DNA of 64,000 bases from NCBI RefSeq assembly GCF_000259255.1, contig NC_017737.1:1364001-1428000 (forward strand). Reading direction: 5' to 3'. Both the position numbers and the translations under genes were made by a program. Shown piece by piece: positions 36,049 through 45,081 of this stretch (within the stretch, counting starts at the first letter, position 1; the number at the start of each line of letters is the position of its first letter). The DNA is from Helicobacter cetorum MIT 00-7128 (lineage in GTDB: Bacteria > Campylobacterota > Campylobacteria > Campylobacterales > Helicobacteraceae). The notes under the pieces were generated by a model, which did no database searches, was not told the DNA's origin, and was given only the letters and a program-made list of their open reading frames with translations.

Positions 36049-36369
36049 TTAACCTAAAAGTTTATCTAGTTGCTCTTTTAGGGCAACCTTAGTTTGTGCG
36101 CCAATAAGTTGATGAACCACCTCACCATTTTTCATAAATAAAATAGTAGGGATACTTCTAATGCCAAACTTAGCTGAAAGCTCTTCTTCTTCATCGGTAT
36201 TGACTTTGCAAATTTTAGCTTTATTTTCATACTCACTAGCTAATTCATCAATCACAGGGGATAACATCTTACAAGGTCCACACCATGGAGCCCAAAAATC
36301 TACCAACGCAACACCCTCTTTAATAGTGCTTTCAAAATTTTCTTGAGTTAATTCAATATAATGACTCAT
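36049..36369 (-). CDS. trxA: Thioredoxin
   Basis: A 106-residue classical thioredoxin with [17 protein letters not shown] holding the WCGPC active site, the cis-Pro in [13 protein letters not shown], and the usual C-terminal helix. TAGGAGTAAT precedes the ATG. It is co-transcribed with trxB. Confidence 0.97.
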   Translation of the reverse strand: MSHYIELTQENFESTIKEGVALVDFWAPWCGPCKMLSPVIDELASEYENKAKICKVNTDEEEELSAKFGIRSIPTILFMKNGEVVHQLIGAQTKVALKEQLDKLLG

Positions 36370-36455
36370 AATTACTCCTAAATTACTTTAATTTGATTAA
36401 CGAACTAATCATAGCTTAAAAATACTAATGTAATAAGATTTATTTTTAAATAAGT

Positions 36456-36800
36456 CTAAAAAGTGATATTTTCTACCAACTCAAAATTACCATTTTTCAC
36501 AATAAGAGCGTCAATACAAAAATCACTATTGGGGTCTTTTTGAGACAAATAATAACGAATAGTTTTGATTATTTTTTTCATTTTTTTAGGTGTAATCGCA
36601 TAAATAGGCTCAAAGTTTTTCCCACTTTTAACCTCAACAAAATGTAAAACCCCTCTTTTAAAAGCAATAATATCAATCTCACCAAATCTTGAGAAGAAAT
36701 TTCTCTCTATGATTTCAAATCCTAGTGTTTTTAAAAAATCACAAGCCTCTTCTTCAGCTTTTAAGCCTTTTTCTCTATGTTTGTTATTTAAAAATCTCAT
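36456..36800 (-). CDS. UPF0102 / YraN-like nuclease-fold protein
   Basis: A 114-residue protein with the YraN pattern: [20 protein letters not shown], then [16 protein letters not shown] with the D of the PD-(D/E)xK fold, and LHFVEVKSG with the ExK pair. The family looks like a small endonuclease fold, but its biological role is not settled. The start overlaps the end of hom by four bases, so translation is coupled. Confidence 0.88.
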   Translation of the reverse strand: MRFLNNKHREKGLKAEEEACDFLKTLGFEIIERNFFSRFGEIDIIAFKRGVLHFVEVKSGKNFEPIYAITPKKMKKIIKTIRYYLSQKDPNSDFCIDALIVKNGNFELVENITF

Positions 36801-38065
36801 TCTGTTATTAAGCGAATCATTTTAGGGGTATCTAGCACGCTAGATAGATTTTCAAGCTCTTTGAGAGCGTTTAAAATTGTCTTTTCATTAGTTAAATGCG
36901 TAGAGAGCAAGATTTTTGCCCTATTAGCTTGTGAGATTTCCTTTTGCAAGACATTGTTAAGCGAAATATCATTTTGTGCTAAAATTGCACTAATTTGAGA
37001 TAAAACGCCTTTTTCATCATTGACTAACAAACGCACATAATAAGCACTCTCTATGCTTTCTTGTGGTTTTAATGGTAGGCTTTGGGGGCATTCAAATCCT
37101 AGCATCAAAGAGCTTTTTTCTCTTGCAATTTCTATAATATCACTAATAACCGCACTCGCTGTTGCCTCTCCCCCAGCTCCAGCTCCATAATACAAAGTCT
37201 CGCCCACTTTATCACCCACAATACTTATGGCATTCATTACGCCATCTACTTTAGAGAGCATGCGCTCATTTTTTATCATGCTTGGATGCACTCTTAATTC
37301 AATACAATCTTTATGTTTTTTGGCAACACCTAATAGCTTAATGTTATAGCCAAACTCTTTAGCAAAATCTATGTCATCTTGCTCTATTTTTTCAATACCC
37401 TCAATTAAAATTTCTTCTAATCTAGCATCAATACCATAGGCTAAAGAGGCTAAAATCAATAGTTTATGGGCCGCATCAATACCCTTAATATCAAATTCAG
37501 GATTCATTTCAGCATAGCCTAAATCTTGAGCGTCTTTTAAGGCGTCTTTGAAACTTCTATTGTGGTTAAACATTTGTGTGAGAATGTAGTTGCTTGTACC
37601 ATTTAAAATCCCTTTTAAAGAAAGAATGTGATTAGCACTCAAACCATCTTTTAAAGCCTTGATTACAGGAATACCCCCACACACGCTTGCTTCAAACCCT
37701 ATAGGGGTGTTTTGAGCAATTTGTTCTAATTCATAGCGGTGATACGCAAGCATGGCTTTATTGGCTGTAACAAAGGCTTTTTGTTTAACTAAAGTTTTTT
37801 TAGCTAATTCATAAGGCACTTCAACCCCACCCATAAGCTCTATTACAATATCTATCTCTGTATCTTCTACTAAACTTTCCAAATCATTACTGATTTCAAA
37901 AGGGTAGCCTTGATATTTTTCTACATCACGCACAATAGCTTTTTTAATAACAATTTCTACCCCAGCCCTATCTCTAATAATTTCTTTATTATCTTCTAAA
38001 ATTTTAACAACCGCACTCCCTACGCACCCTAATCCAACTATTCCTACACACAATCTTTTTTTCAT
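36797..38065 (-). CDS. hom: Homoserine dehydrogenase
   Basis: 422 residues. The N-terminal NAD(P) site is [14 protein letters not shown], the substrate region shows [22 protein letters not shown], the [10 protein letters not shown] segment and [20 protein letters not shown]-like residues, and a C-terminal ACT domain (about 345-420) suggests feedback control by threonine. It makes homoserine for threonine and methionine. The gene lies between uvrC and the yraN-like gene, as in H. pylori. Confidence 0.95.
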   Translation of the reverse strand: MKKRLCVGIVGLGCVGSAVVKILEDNKEIIRDRAGVEIVIKKAIVRDVEKYQGYPFEISNDLESLVEDTEIDIVIELMGGVEVPYELAKKTLVKQKAFVTANKAMLAYHRYELEQIAQNTPIGFEASVCGGIPVIKALKDGLSANHILSLKGILNGTSNYILTQMFNHNRSFKDALKDAQDLGYAEMNPEFDIKGIDAAHKLLILASLAYGIDARLEEILIEGIEKIEQDDIDFAKEFGYNIKLLGVAKKHKDCIELRVHPSMIKNERMLSKVDGVMNAISIVGDKVGETLYYGAGAGGEATASAVISDIIEIAREKSSLMLGFECPQSLPLKPQESIESAYYVRLLVNDEKGVLSQISAILAQNDISLNNVLQKEISQANRAKILLSTHLTNEKTILNALKELENLSSVLDTPKMIRLITE

Positions 38066-38075
38066 CTCATTTTCC

Positions 38076-39869
38076 TTATATTCGTTTTCTTAAAACAGCG
38101 TTTTTTTCTTGCTCGCTTGCTTTTTCAATCGCCTCAAAACTTCCAAAATAATCTAGTAATTTTTTCACACTTGCTTTTCCTATGCCTTTTTCTTCTAAAA
38201 GAGCGATTTTTTTAACGCTTGCTTGTTTTTGGGCTCTATGAAAGCTTATGGCATATCTATGGCTTTCATCACGCAATTTTTGCACCCATTGCAAACGCTT
38301 ATCGCTTGGTAATAAGGCTAGAGTTTGTGAGCTTGTATGAATCATATCTTTAGCCCCCCCTTTAGAGCGATAGGCCTTAAAATCTCTTTTTTCCTTAGAA
38401 ATAGCTATCACTTCTACAGAACTCCCACTGCTTGCAATCACTTCTAAAGCAATCTTTAGTTGCGCTTTACCGCCATCTATTACCCATAAATCTGGTGGGG
38501 GATTTTTATCAAAACTCAAAGCCCTTCTAGTGAGTAATTCAGTCATTTGAGCGTATTCATTCTCGCCCTCTAAATGATAGCGTCTGTAAGAATCTTTTTG
38601 AAATTCCTTATTTTCATACACAATCATTCCCCCCACACAATGCTTATTAGCATGATGACTTGTATCAAAAACTTCCACCCTATAAGGCAATAAGCGTAAT
38701 GAAAATAATTCTTGAATATTTAACAAAAGCTCTTCTTCGTCTAAAAATTCCAAAGCCTTAGCATTAAAAATTTCTTTAGCGTTTGTCATAGCAATTTGAA
38801 TTAAAGCAAATTTATCGCCCCTTTTAGGCACCACTAAAGAAACTTTTTTATGATACCTATTATTTAAAAAAGTCTCTAATTCTAATAAGGTTTCATCATT
38901 ACAGCTTTGGGCTAAAAGAATTTGCTCTGGCACAAAGGGCAAATGAGCTTGATAATGATTTAAAATCGCTTGCTTGATAACTTCTTCAATATCAAAATCA
39001 TTTTGAGAGTGCAATCTTTCAAAGGCTGAAGAAATGATTTTCCCCTCTCGCATAAACATCTTCACTAATACCGCATTATGCCCTTCACTATAAAACGCAA
39101 AAATATCTAAATCATAAAGCTTAGCCAAATCCATGCGCAAATTGGGAGCAATTTTTTTAATCCTAGTAATTCTATCTCTATAAATAAGCGCCTCTTCAAA
39201 ACGCAAATGATTAGATAAACGCTCCATTTTTAATGCTAGTTCTTTAACCAACAAATCTTTATTTTCAATCATCTCTAAGGCTCTTTGAGCGATTTTCAAA
39301 TATTCCTCTTTAGTGATTTTATTTTCGCATGGGGCTTTGCAACGCTCTATTTGATAAAATAAGCATGCTTTTTTGTCTTTAATACAATTTTTCTTTTGAA
39401 CCAAAGGAAGCAATTCATACAAGCTATCTAAAATATCCTTTGCTCCGCTAGTAAAAGGGCCAAAAACCTTTATGTTAGATTGTTTTAGGACTTTTCGTGT
39501 GATTAAAGGGATAGGAAAATCAACTGAAAAATCCATATAAATATAAGGGTAAGTTTTATCATCTCTTAAAAGGATATTGTATTTAGGTTTAAGTTGCTTA
39601 ATCAAAGAATTTTCTAAAATTAAAGCGTCTTGTTCATGCTCTACTAAAATGGTTTGCAAACTTCTAATTTGATGTGCCATAATTTGAATACGAGGGCTAT
39701 TACGCTTATTTACAAACACTTCATCATCTTGAATAGAAAAATAACTTCTCACACGCTTTTTTAAATTCTTAGCCTTGCCAATATAAAGTAGTTGGTTGTC
39801 TTTGTCAAAATATTGATACACCCCACTACATTCAGGCAAGTTCTTTAAACTAGCAAGCAAACTAGACAT
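38076..39869 (-). CDS. uvrC: Excinuclease ABC subunit C
   Basis: 597 residues. The N-terminal GIY-YIG nuclease domain reads [21 protein letters not shown] Cys-rich insert ([16 protein letters not shown]) and a UVR motif (about 205-240) follow, and the RNase H-like second nuclease domain has [17 protein letters not shown] and [10 protein letters not shown]. The C-terminal helix-hairpin-helix is [16 protein letters not shown]. It makes both incisions in nucleotide excision repair. Confidence 0.97.
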   Translation of the reverse strand: MSSLLASLKNLPECSGVYQYFDKDNQLLYIGKAKNLKKRVRSYFSIQDDEVFVNKRNSPRIQIMAHQIRSLQTILVEHEQDALILENSLIKQLKPKYNILLRDDKTYPYIYMDFSVDFPIPLITRKVLKQSNIKVFGPFTSGAKDILDSLYELLPLVQKKNCIKDKKACLFYQIERCKAPCENKITKEEYLKIAQRALEMIENKDLLVKELALKMERLSNHLRFEEALIYRDRITRIKKIAPNLRMDLAKLYDLDIFAFYSEGHNAVLVKMFMREGKIISSAFERLHSQNDFDIEEVIKQAILNHYQAHLPFVPEQILLAQSCNDETLLELETFLNNRYHKKVSLVVPKRGDKFALIQIAMTNAKEIFNAKALEFLDEEELLLNIQELFSLRLLPYRVEVFDTSHHANKHCVGGMIVYENKEFQKDSYRRYHLEGENEYAQMTELLTRRALSFDKNPPPDLWVIDGGKAQLKIALEVIASSGSSVEVIAISKEKRDFKAYRSKGGAKDMIHTSSQTLALLPSDKRLQWVQKLRDESHRYAISFHRAQKQASVKKIALLEEKGIGKASVKKLLDYFGSFEAIEKASEQEKNAVLRKRI

Positions 39870-39871
39870 TA

Positions 39872-40333
39872 TTAATTCTCAAAGAGTCTGCGCTGATACC
39901 CAATCAGCGAGCGAGCCTTTTCAAACAAGGCATGTAAAGTCTCATCTTGAATAGAATTATGAAAATTACCTAAAGCACTAGGGCAATAAAATTGGTTCAA
40001 ATTTTTAATGGGAGCATTAAAATCGGCTTTTTCTAATGAGTCTTTAGGCACATAACCTATAATCTCTAAATCTGTTCTTAATTCCAACATTTGAACATTT
40101 TCTTTTAAAAATCTCCCCACTCTCTTAGAATGTTCTTTATTAAACTCCTTGCATGCCCAAATGCTTTCAAAAGCAAACAACAATTTATCATCTTTAATAG
40201 CAACAACTTTGAGATTTTCTTGTAAACTTAAGGGTAACAAAACCTTAAGGCGCTTGAGTTTGGAAAATTCCTCAAGCTTTTTAAGGCGACAAGACTTTTT
40301 TTTAACCAATAAGGAGAAAATATTTTGTTCCAT
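39872..40333 (-). CDS. DciA/DUF721-like protein (tentative)
   Basis: 153 residues. The N-terminal 85 residues have a Lys-rich start, then VLLPLSLQENLKVVAIKDDK and LLFAFESIWACKEFNKEHSK. This resembles the DUF721 layout, in which a beta-hairpin of the type 'v-l-r-dgtL-v' is followed by an aromatic 'wa--L' helix. DUF721 proteins (DciA) assist loading of the replicative helicase in bacteria without DnaC. The match is by pattern only. The gene ends two bases before uvrC, in the same unit. Its start codon overlaps a divergent small lipoprotein gene. Confidence 0.55.
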   Translation of the reverse strand: MEQNIFSLLVKKKSCRLKKLEEFSKLKRLKVLLPLSLQENLKVVAIKDDKLLFAFESIWACKEFNKEHSKRVGRFLKENVQMLELRTDLEIIGYVPKDSLEKADFNAPIKNLNQFYCPSALGNFHNSIQDETLHALFEKARSLIGYQRRLFEN

Positions 40334-40504
40334 AAACTTATCTTAGCATGCTTTTATGCGCTCGTAGTAACAACCTTTTATGGCTGTGGGTATAAAGCGC
40401 CACCATTTTATAAAAAACCAACTCCAAAAACACAAAGCAATACCAACTCTTCTATGCAAACCCCAACCGATAACACCACACCAGAATTTTTAAAAGAGCC
40501 TTAA
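40325..40504 (+). CDS. Small LptM-like lipoprotein
   Basis: The gene is only 59 codons long. It starts at TTG 40325, eight bases after a perfect AAGGAG (40311-40316). The hydrophobic signal LILACFYALVVTTFYG leads to the lipobox Cys in YGCGYKAPPFYKKP. This GCGxKxPxxxP pattern is the mark of LptM (YifL) family lipoproteins, which help disulfide maturation of the LPS translocon LptD. The rest is Thr/Asn/Pro-rich and disordered (the TQSNTNSSMQTPTDNTTP region). The first nine bases overlap the start of the opposite gene. A hairpin covers the stop codon. Confidence 0.7.
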   Translation: MFHKLILACFYALVVTTFYGCGYKAPPFYKKPTPKTQSNTNSSMQTPTDNTTPEFLKEP

Positions 40505-40516
40505 AATTTAAGGCTC
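40496..40516. terminator. Bidirectional hairpin between the LptM-like gene and the ABC genes
   Basis: GAGCCTTAAA pairs with TTTAAGGCTC. It includes the stop codon of the plus-strand lipoprotein and ends seven bases before the stop of the converging ABC ATPase gene. Confidence 0.55.
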
Positions 40517-40522
40517 AACTTA

Positions 40523-41158
40523 TCAATCAAACCTTAATATCTCTGTAGAAAGCTTTTTAGCTTCGCTCTCATCATGCGTTACCATAATAAAGGTAGCTTG
40601 AGAGTGCGTGTGCATGTCTTTAATTAAATCTTGCAAATTCTTACGATTAGAACTATCCAAGGCACTAAAAGGCTCATCTAGTAAAATAAGCTCTGGCTTA
40701 TGGATAATCCCCCTAACAATGCCCACCCTTTGAGCTTGACCCCCGCTTAATTCATTAGGAAACTTGTCTAAAATACTCTCATCTAAGCCCACTTTTAACG
40801 CTAAATTTACAGCTTCTTTTTGAGCCACCTGTTTGTCTATGCCCTGTAAATTCAAGCAAAAAGTCATGTTTTGCAACACATTTAAATGGGGAAACAAGGA
40901 ATTACCTTGAGCGATATAGCCGATTTTTTGTCTTAAATGAGTATTCTTTAAATCAAGAGTCTCATTAAAGACTTTAACACTCCCTAAACTTGGTTTCAAT
41001 AGCCCCAAAATCAAAGCTAAAAGCGTGCTTTTACCACTCCCACTCTCCCCTAAAACGCATAAAAAATCCCTTTCTTTAATGCTTAGATTAAACTCTTTAA
41101 AGATAACACGATTTTGATAGCTAAAAGACACATTTTCTATTTTAACCACTTCTTCCAT
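40523..41158 (-). CDS. ATP-binding subunit of an osmoprotectant-type ABC transporter
   Basis: A 211-residue ABC ATPase with Walker A GESGSGKST, Q-loop GYIAQGNSLFPH, signature LSGGQAQRVGI, Walker B LILLDEPFSALD and the His switch VTHDESEA. It pairs with the permease/binding-protein gene three bases upstream. The CBS domains of some OpuC-type ATPases are missing, as is normal for the H. pylori protein. Confidence 0.92.
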   Translation of the reverse strand: MEEVVKIENVSFSYQNRVIFKEFNLSIKERDFLCVLGESGSGKSTLLALILGLLKPSLGSVKVFNETLDLKNTHLRQKIGYIAQGNSLFPHLNVLQNMTFCLNLQGIDKQVAQKEAVNLALKVGLDESILDKFPNELSGGQAQRVGIVRGIIHKPELILLDEPFSALDSSNRKNLQDLIKDMHTHSQATFIMVTHDESEAKKLSTEILRFD

Positions 41159-41161
41159 CTG

Positions 41162-42721
41162 TTATAACCCAATACTTTCTAAAAAACTCTCAGCCACAGC
41201 CTTGGGGCTTTTTTTCAACACTTCTACTTGGTAATTTAAATCTTGCATTCTCTCATCAGTAATCTTTGAATTTAATTTTTCTAAAATTTCTAAAACCTTA
41301 GGATACTTTTTGACAACTTCTTTTCTTATAACAATGCCAGCTTTATAGTTAGGAAAGAATCCCTTGTCATCTGTAAGCACTTTTAAATGCAATTCTTTGA
41401 TTTGAGCGTCCGTAGTAAACACATCTAGGGCGTTGATTTTTTGAGACACAAAGCTTTTATAACGCAAATTAATATCCATTTCATGCAAGCTCTTAAACTT
41501 AAAGCCATAGGCTTTCATTAAGCCCTTAAACGCATCATCTCTTTCAAAAAAGTCAAATTCCGCCCCAAAGTCAAAATGCTCGCTATAAAGGGCTAAATCG
41601 CTAAAAGTTTGAATAGAGTATTTTTGAGCATTTTCCTTAGAAATGGCTAAGGAATAAGTGTTATTAAAGCCCAAAAGCCCCACCCATAAAAGATTAAATT
41701 CTTTCTCATAACGCCTTTTAATTTCTTTAAAATCTACTTTTTCTTTCAACGGATTTTTGAGTGTATTCACCCATGCGGTGCCGGTATATTCCACATACAT
41801 ATCAAAATCGCCCTTAAGCAATGCCGGATGAATATTGATAGTCCCCCCACCAATGCCAAAGGCTCGCTTAATAGGCAAATGAGCGTGCTTTTCTAACAAA
41901 GTGCTTAAAATCTCCCCCAAAATATATTGCTCGCTACTGAGTTTGGTTGCTACGACTAAAGGCTTTTGCTCTGTCGTGTTCTTAGGCACTAGCCATAACA
42001 CACTCGCTATGAGCAAGAATACAAATAACGCCAAATTAGTATAGACCTTTATCTTTTGTTTTTTAGTAGCGTTTTGAGAACACAAGCGTTGCAAAGCGTT
42101 TTCGTGCTGAAATACACTCACAAACTTATCCGCTAACACACTAAATAACGCAATGATGAAACTACCCACAACTAAGAGCATGGTATTTTGAGTGTTTAGC
42201 CCCCTAAAAATCGCTTGTCCCAATCCCCCAGCCCCAATCAATGCTCCAATTCCAGCCATAGCCACTAGCATTACCACCGCAATTCTTAAGCCCACTAAAA
42301 TTTGTGGGATAGCCAATAAAAAACGCACTCTAAAAAACAACTCTTTTTGATTGCACCCTAGCCCAATAGAAGCCTTAATCACTTCTTCTCTCACATCTTT
42401 TAAGGCGTTATAGGTGCTATGAACAATCGGTAATAAGCCATATAAGACCAATACCACAAGAGCGTTTTTTAACCCCACACCAATTAAAGGAATGAATAAT
42501 GCAAACAACGCAAGCGAAGGAATGGTATAGAGAAAATTCACTATAGGGAGCAAGAATATTCTAGCCTTTGAGCTATAGAACACAAAAACCCCAATCAAAA
42601 CCCCAAAAACCAGCACCATTAGGCTAGAAAGCGAGACAATCACAAAATGCTGTGCGATTAAATCTATAAAGTAAAACAACCGCTCATAAAATTCTTGTAT
42701 AAAATGTTTTAAAGCACTCAT
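41162..42721 (-). CDS. Fused permease and substrate-binding protein of a glycine betaine/choline-type ABC transporter
   Basis: About 519 residues starting MSALKHFIQEFYERLFYFID. Residues 1-200 are a six-helix OpuCB-like permease with the EAA-type loop IKASIGLGCNQKELFFRVRF and MAGIGALIGAGGLGQAIFRG. After one more membrane helix near residue 240, residues 255-519 form an OpuAC/ProX-like binding domain (VVATKLSSEQYILGEILSTLL, then LLKGDFDMYVEYTGTAW). The fusion tethers the receptor in the periplasm and is also found in H. pylori. I chose ATG 42721. The longer frame to 42793 would run into the promoter of the divergent operon. Confidence 0.88.
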   Translation of the reverse strand: MSALKHFIQEFYERLFYFIDLIAQHFVIVSLSSLMVLVFGVLIGVFVFYSSKARIFLLPIVNFLYTIPSLALFALFIPLIGVGLKNALVVLVLYGLLPIVHSTYNALKDVREEVIKASIGLGCNQKELFFRVRFLLAIPQILVGLRIAVVMLVAMAGIGALIGAGGLGQAIFRGLNTQNTMLLVVGSFIIALFSVLADKFVSVFQHENALQRLCSQNATKKQKIKVYTNLALFVFLLIASVLWLVPKNTTEQKPLVVATKLSSEQYILGEILSTLLEKHAHLPIKRAFGIGGGTINIHPALLKGDFDMYVEYTGTAWVNTLKNPLKEKVDFKEIKRRYEKEFNLLWVGLLGFNNTYSLAISKENAQKYSIQTFSDLALYSEHFDFGAEFDFFERDDAFKGLMKAYGFKFKSLHEMDINLRYKSFVSQKINALDVFTTDAQIKELHLKVLTDDKGFFPNYKAGIVIRKEVVKKYPKVLEILEKLNSKITDERMQDLNYQVEVLKKSPKAVAESFLESIGL

Positions 42722-42792
42722 ACCTATCATTATAACCAAACTCATTAAAATTGGATTTGTTATTGGTTTATTTTTTATTTTACCAATCACCA

Positions 42793-42798
42793 TATAAT
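42793..42798 (+). promoter_or_regulatory. -10 element directly before the FDH operon start
   Basis: TATAAT lies only six bases before ATG 42805, so transcription would begin at or next to the start codon. No ribosome-binding site precedes that ATG. The first mRNA of the operon may therefore be leaderless. Confidence 0.5.
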
Positions 42799-42804
42799 AA
42801 GAAA

Positions 42805-44235
42805 ATGACTGAGTTTATTTATATAAAAGACCCTAAAAATCCTAATGTAATCTTGCATGACCATATTCAAGTTACAACAACGCCTAATATAGAGTGCATA
42901 GTGTGTAATGTAGAAAATCCTAAAGCTAAAGTGATTGCCAAAGAAGTGAATTTTTTTGTTCAAAATTCTGCACAAGGCGTTTTAGAATTAGCTCAAAGTT
43001 TAAGTCTCTTATACGAAGTGAATGCTTTAAAATTTGATTTTGACAACACTAAAATTAGCTTTATAGAAAAGCAAGAGCAAGAGTTGCAAGAAGTAAGTGA
43101 GCATTTTAGCTATAACGCAAGCATTTGCCAGTATCACCAACGACAAGTTGAATGCTGTGCTAAATGCACTGAAGTATGCCCTAGTCTAGCTATCACTAAA
43201 ATGGATAAAGAAATCGCTCTTAAAAATAATCTAACATGCGAAGATAACCGCCATTTAATCATCAATCATAGTGCATGCATAGATTGTGCTAAATGCGTGA
43301 GCGTGTGTCCTAGTGGGGCGTTAGTGGATAATAAGATGAATTTAGAAGGCTTTGAAGAAATCTCTAAATTATACAAAGGCACTATTCCCCTACTCTTAGA
43401 TAGAGATTTAGAAAATTTAAAAGTCAATCTTAAAAAAGAAGTTTTGCCCCTATGCTTAAATCTTAATGTATTGGAACAAACCTATTTGCTCACGCTTTTA
43501 CAAGAAAGTGGCTCTCAAATCGTGCTTTTTGCTCCAAAACTCAATGACTTAAGCATAGGCACATTAGAGAGCATTCAGCTTTTAAATGAAATTTATCAAA
43601 CTATCTATAAAATAGACGCTATTTTAGTAGCAAGCAATTTAGAAAACTTACAAGCTCATTTAAATAACGCTCAACTTCTTTTGCAAACTCATTTCACGCC
43701 CCCTAAGATTATACAACATACTAAAAGAGATAGCCTTTCTGAAAGACTTAGTTTTATGGTAGGTCAAACACATTATAAAGAAAAAACAAGTTGTGGGGAG
43801 TTTATCCGCTACGGACATATTGAAATCAAAGATAATTGCACCTTGTGTTTGTCATGTGTAGGGGCGTGTAATACGAATGCCTTAAGTATTGATGGTAATA
43901 ACTACACTTTAAGTTTTCAAGCAAGTTTATGCACCACTTGTGGGTATTGCGAGAATATTTGTCCTGAAAAAGATTGCTTGAAATTATTTAGAGATGGTAT
44001 CAGTTTAGAGCCTAATTATTTTAAACCTATAGTTCTAGCTAAAGATGAAATTTTTAAATGCAAGATGTGTTCTAAGCCTATTGGCACCCAAAAAAGTGTG
44101 CTAAAAATCGCTAACATGATGACCCCCATTTTTAAAGATGATAAGAGAAAAATCGCTTCACTTTATGCATGCGCTGATTGTAAAATCAAAATTATGCTAG
44201 AAGATTTTTTAGATATTAATTCCATTCTAAAGTAG
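42805..44235 (+). CDS. Multi-cluster 4Fe-4S ferredoxin protein of the FDH operon
   Basis: 476 residues from MTEFIYIKDPKN. Four ferredoxin-type Cys motifs occur in two pairs: CAKCTEVCPSLAI and CIDCAKCVSVCPSGAL (about 125-175), then CTLCLSCVGACNTNAL and CTTCGYCENICPEKDCL (about 350-400). Two more CxxC pairs follow near the C-terminus (CKMCSKPIG, CADCKIK), possibly a zinc or extra metal site. There is no signal peptide, so it should work in the cytoplasm. It heads the FDH operon. It may pass electrons to a cytoplasmic acceptor or serve enzyme maturation, and the sequence does not decide. Confidence 0.8.
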   Translation: MTEFIYIKDPKNPNVILHDHIQVTTTPNIECIVCNVENPKAKVIAKEVNFFVQNSAQGVLELAQSLSLLYEVNALKFDFDNTKISFIEKQEQELQEVSEHFSYNASICQYHQRQVECCAKCTEVCPSLAITKMDKEIALKNNLTCEDNRHLIINHSACIDCAKCVSVCPSGALVDNKMNLEGFEEISKLYKGTIPLLLDRDLENLKVNLKKEVLPLCLNLNVLEQTYLLTLLQESGSQIVLFAPKLNDLSIGTLESIQLLNEIYQTIYKIDAILVASNLENLQAHLNNAQLLLQTHFTPPKIIQHTKRDSLSERLSFMVGQTHYKEKTSCGEFIRYGHIEIKDNCTLCLSCVGACNTNALSIDGNNYTLSFQASLCTTCGYCENICPEKDCLKLFRDGISLEPNYFKPIVLAKDEIFKCKMCSKPIGTQKSVLKIANMMTPIFKDDKRKIASLYACADCKIKIMLEDFLDINSILK

Positions 44236-44240
44236 TAATA

Positions 44241-44846
44241 ATGCAAGTAGATGAAAATGTATTTAAAGCCAGAGCGTTGTATTATAGGCTTTGGCATTAT
44301 TTAGTGAGTTTCATAGAAGAAGAAAAAGATTTTTTAATCTTGCAAGAATTAGTTAATCACTTATCATCATTTGCTTTTGATGAAACTTCACAAAACGCAT
44401 GGCAAAACTTAAAAACGACTTTAAATTTTGAAAGTTTTAAAAACGAGCAAAATTTAGTGCTATTCTCCCCTACCTATAATCTTGTGCCATTAAGCGCGTC
44501 CTTTTATATAGATAAGCAAGAAAACGCCCTTTCACGCTTAAAGGCGATTGAAATTTTAAAGCTCTCAGAGCTAGAAATCACTAGCCCCTTAATCAAACAA
44601 AAAATCAGTGAAGATGATTTGAGTTTTTTAACGCTTTTAATGAACGCTTTATTGTTTGAATGTATCAACAAGGATAAAAAGGCTTATGTTTTGCATGAGA
44701 GATTGTTTAAAGAATTGTTTCATTTGTTCTGTGATGACTTTTTACACAGATTGCAAACGCACCCAAAGAGCGTTTGTTATCTTAATTTTGCTAGTATTTT
44801 GAGAGCCTTTATAAAACATGAAAGATTATTTTTTAATCTTCATTGA
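44241..44846 (+). CDS. TorD-family chaperone, probably for FdhA
   Basis: 201 residues, all-helical and acidic, without signal peptide. It has the TorD/DmsD look: an early R-x-x-Y-x-x-L motif (KARALYYRLWHYLV), LVLFSPTYNLVPLSASFYID in the middle, and a late helix ending FASILRAFIKHER. Such proteins bind Tat signal peptides and guard molybdoenzyme folding before export. Position between the ferredoxin gene and the Tat-exported subunits supports that role. It starts five bases after the upstream stop. Confidence 0.75.
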   Translation: MQVDENVFKARALYYRLWHYLVSFIEEEKDFLILQELVNHLSSFAFDETSQNAWQNLKTTLNFESFKNEQNLVLFSPTYNLVPLSASFYIDKQENALSRLKAIEILKLSELEITSPLIKQKISEDDLSFLTLLMNALLFECINKDKKAYVLHERLFKELFHLFCDDFLHRLQTHPKSVCYLNFASILRAFIKHERLFFNLH

Positions 44847-44857
44847 AAGGATAGAGT

Positions 44858-45067
44858 ATGCAAAGACGAAGCGCACTCAAAAAAGCAATCCTTGCTTTAG
44901 GTGGCATTGCTTTGGCAAGTGAGAGCTTAAAGGCGGTTATGCCAGAAAAGAAATTCACTAACACTACAAGTGATAGTGATGGCGTGGTTATAGGCAAGAG
45001 CAACAAAAAAGAAATTCTTTATCGCAAAACCCAAGCGTGGGAAGATTTCTATAAAGTTGCTTGGTAA
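44858..45067 (+). CDS. Small twin-arginine signal protein of the FDH operon
   Basis: 69 residues: a Tat signal (QRRSALKKAILALGGIALAS) followed by a short hydrophilic part ending in TQAWEDFYKVAW. Similar small Tat proteins precede fdhA in Campylobacter FDH operons. It may be a periplasmic accessory subunit. AAAGGATAG precedes the ATG. fdhA begins 14 bp downstream. Confidence 0.8.
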   Translation: MQRRSALKKAILALGGIALASESLKAVMPEKKFTNTTSDSDGVVIGKSNKKEILYRKTQAWEDFYKVAW

Positions 45068-45081
45068 TGAAAGGAAGTAGT

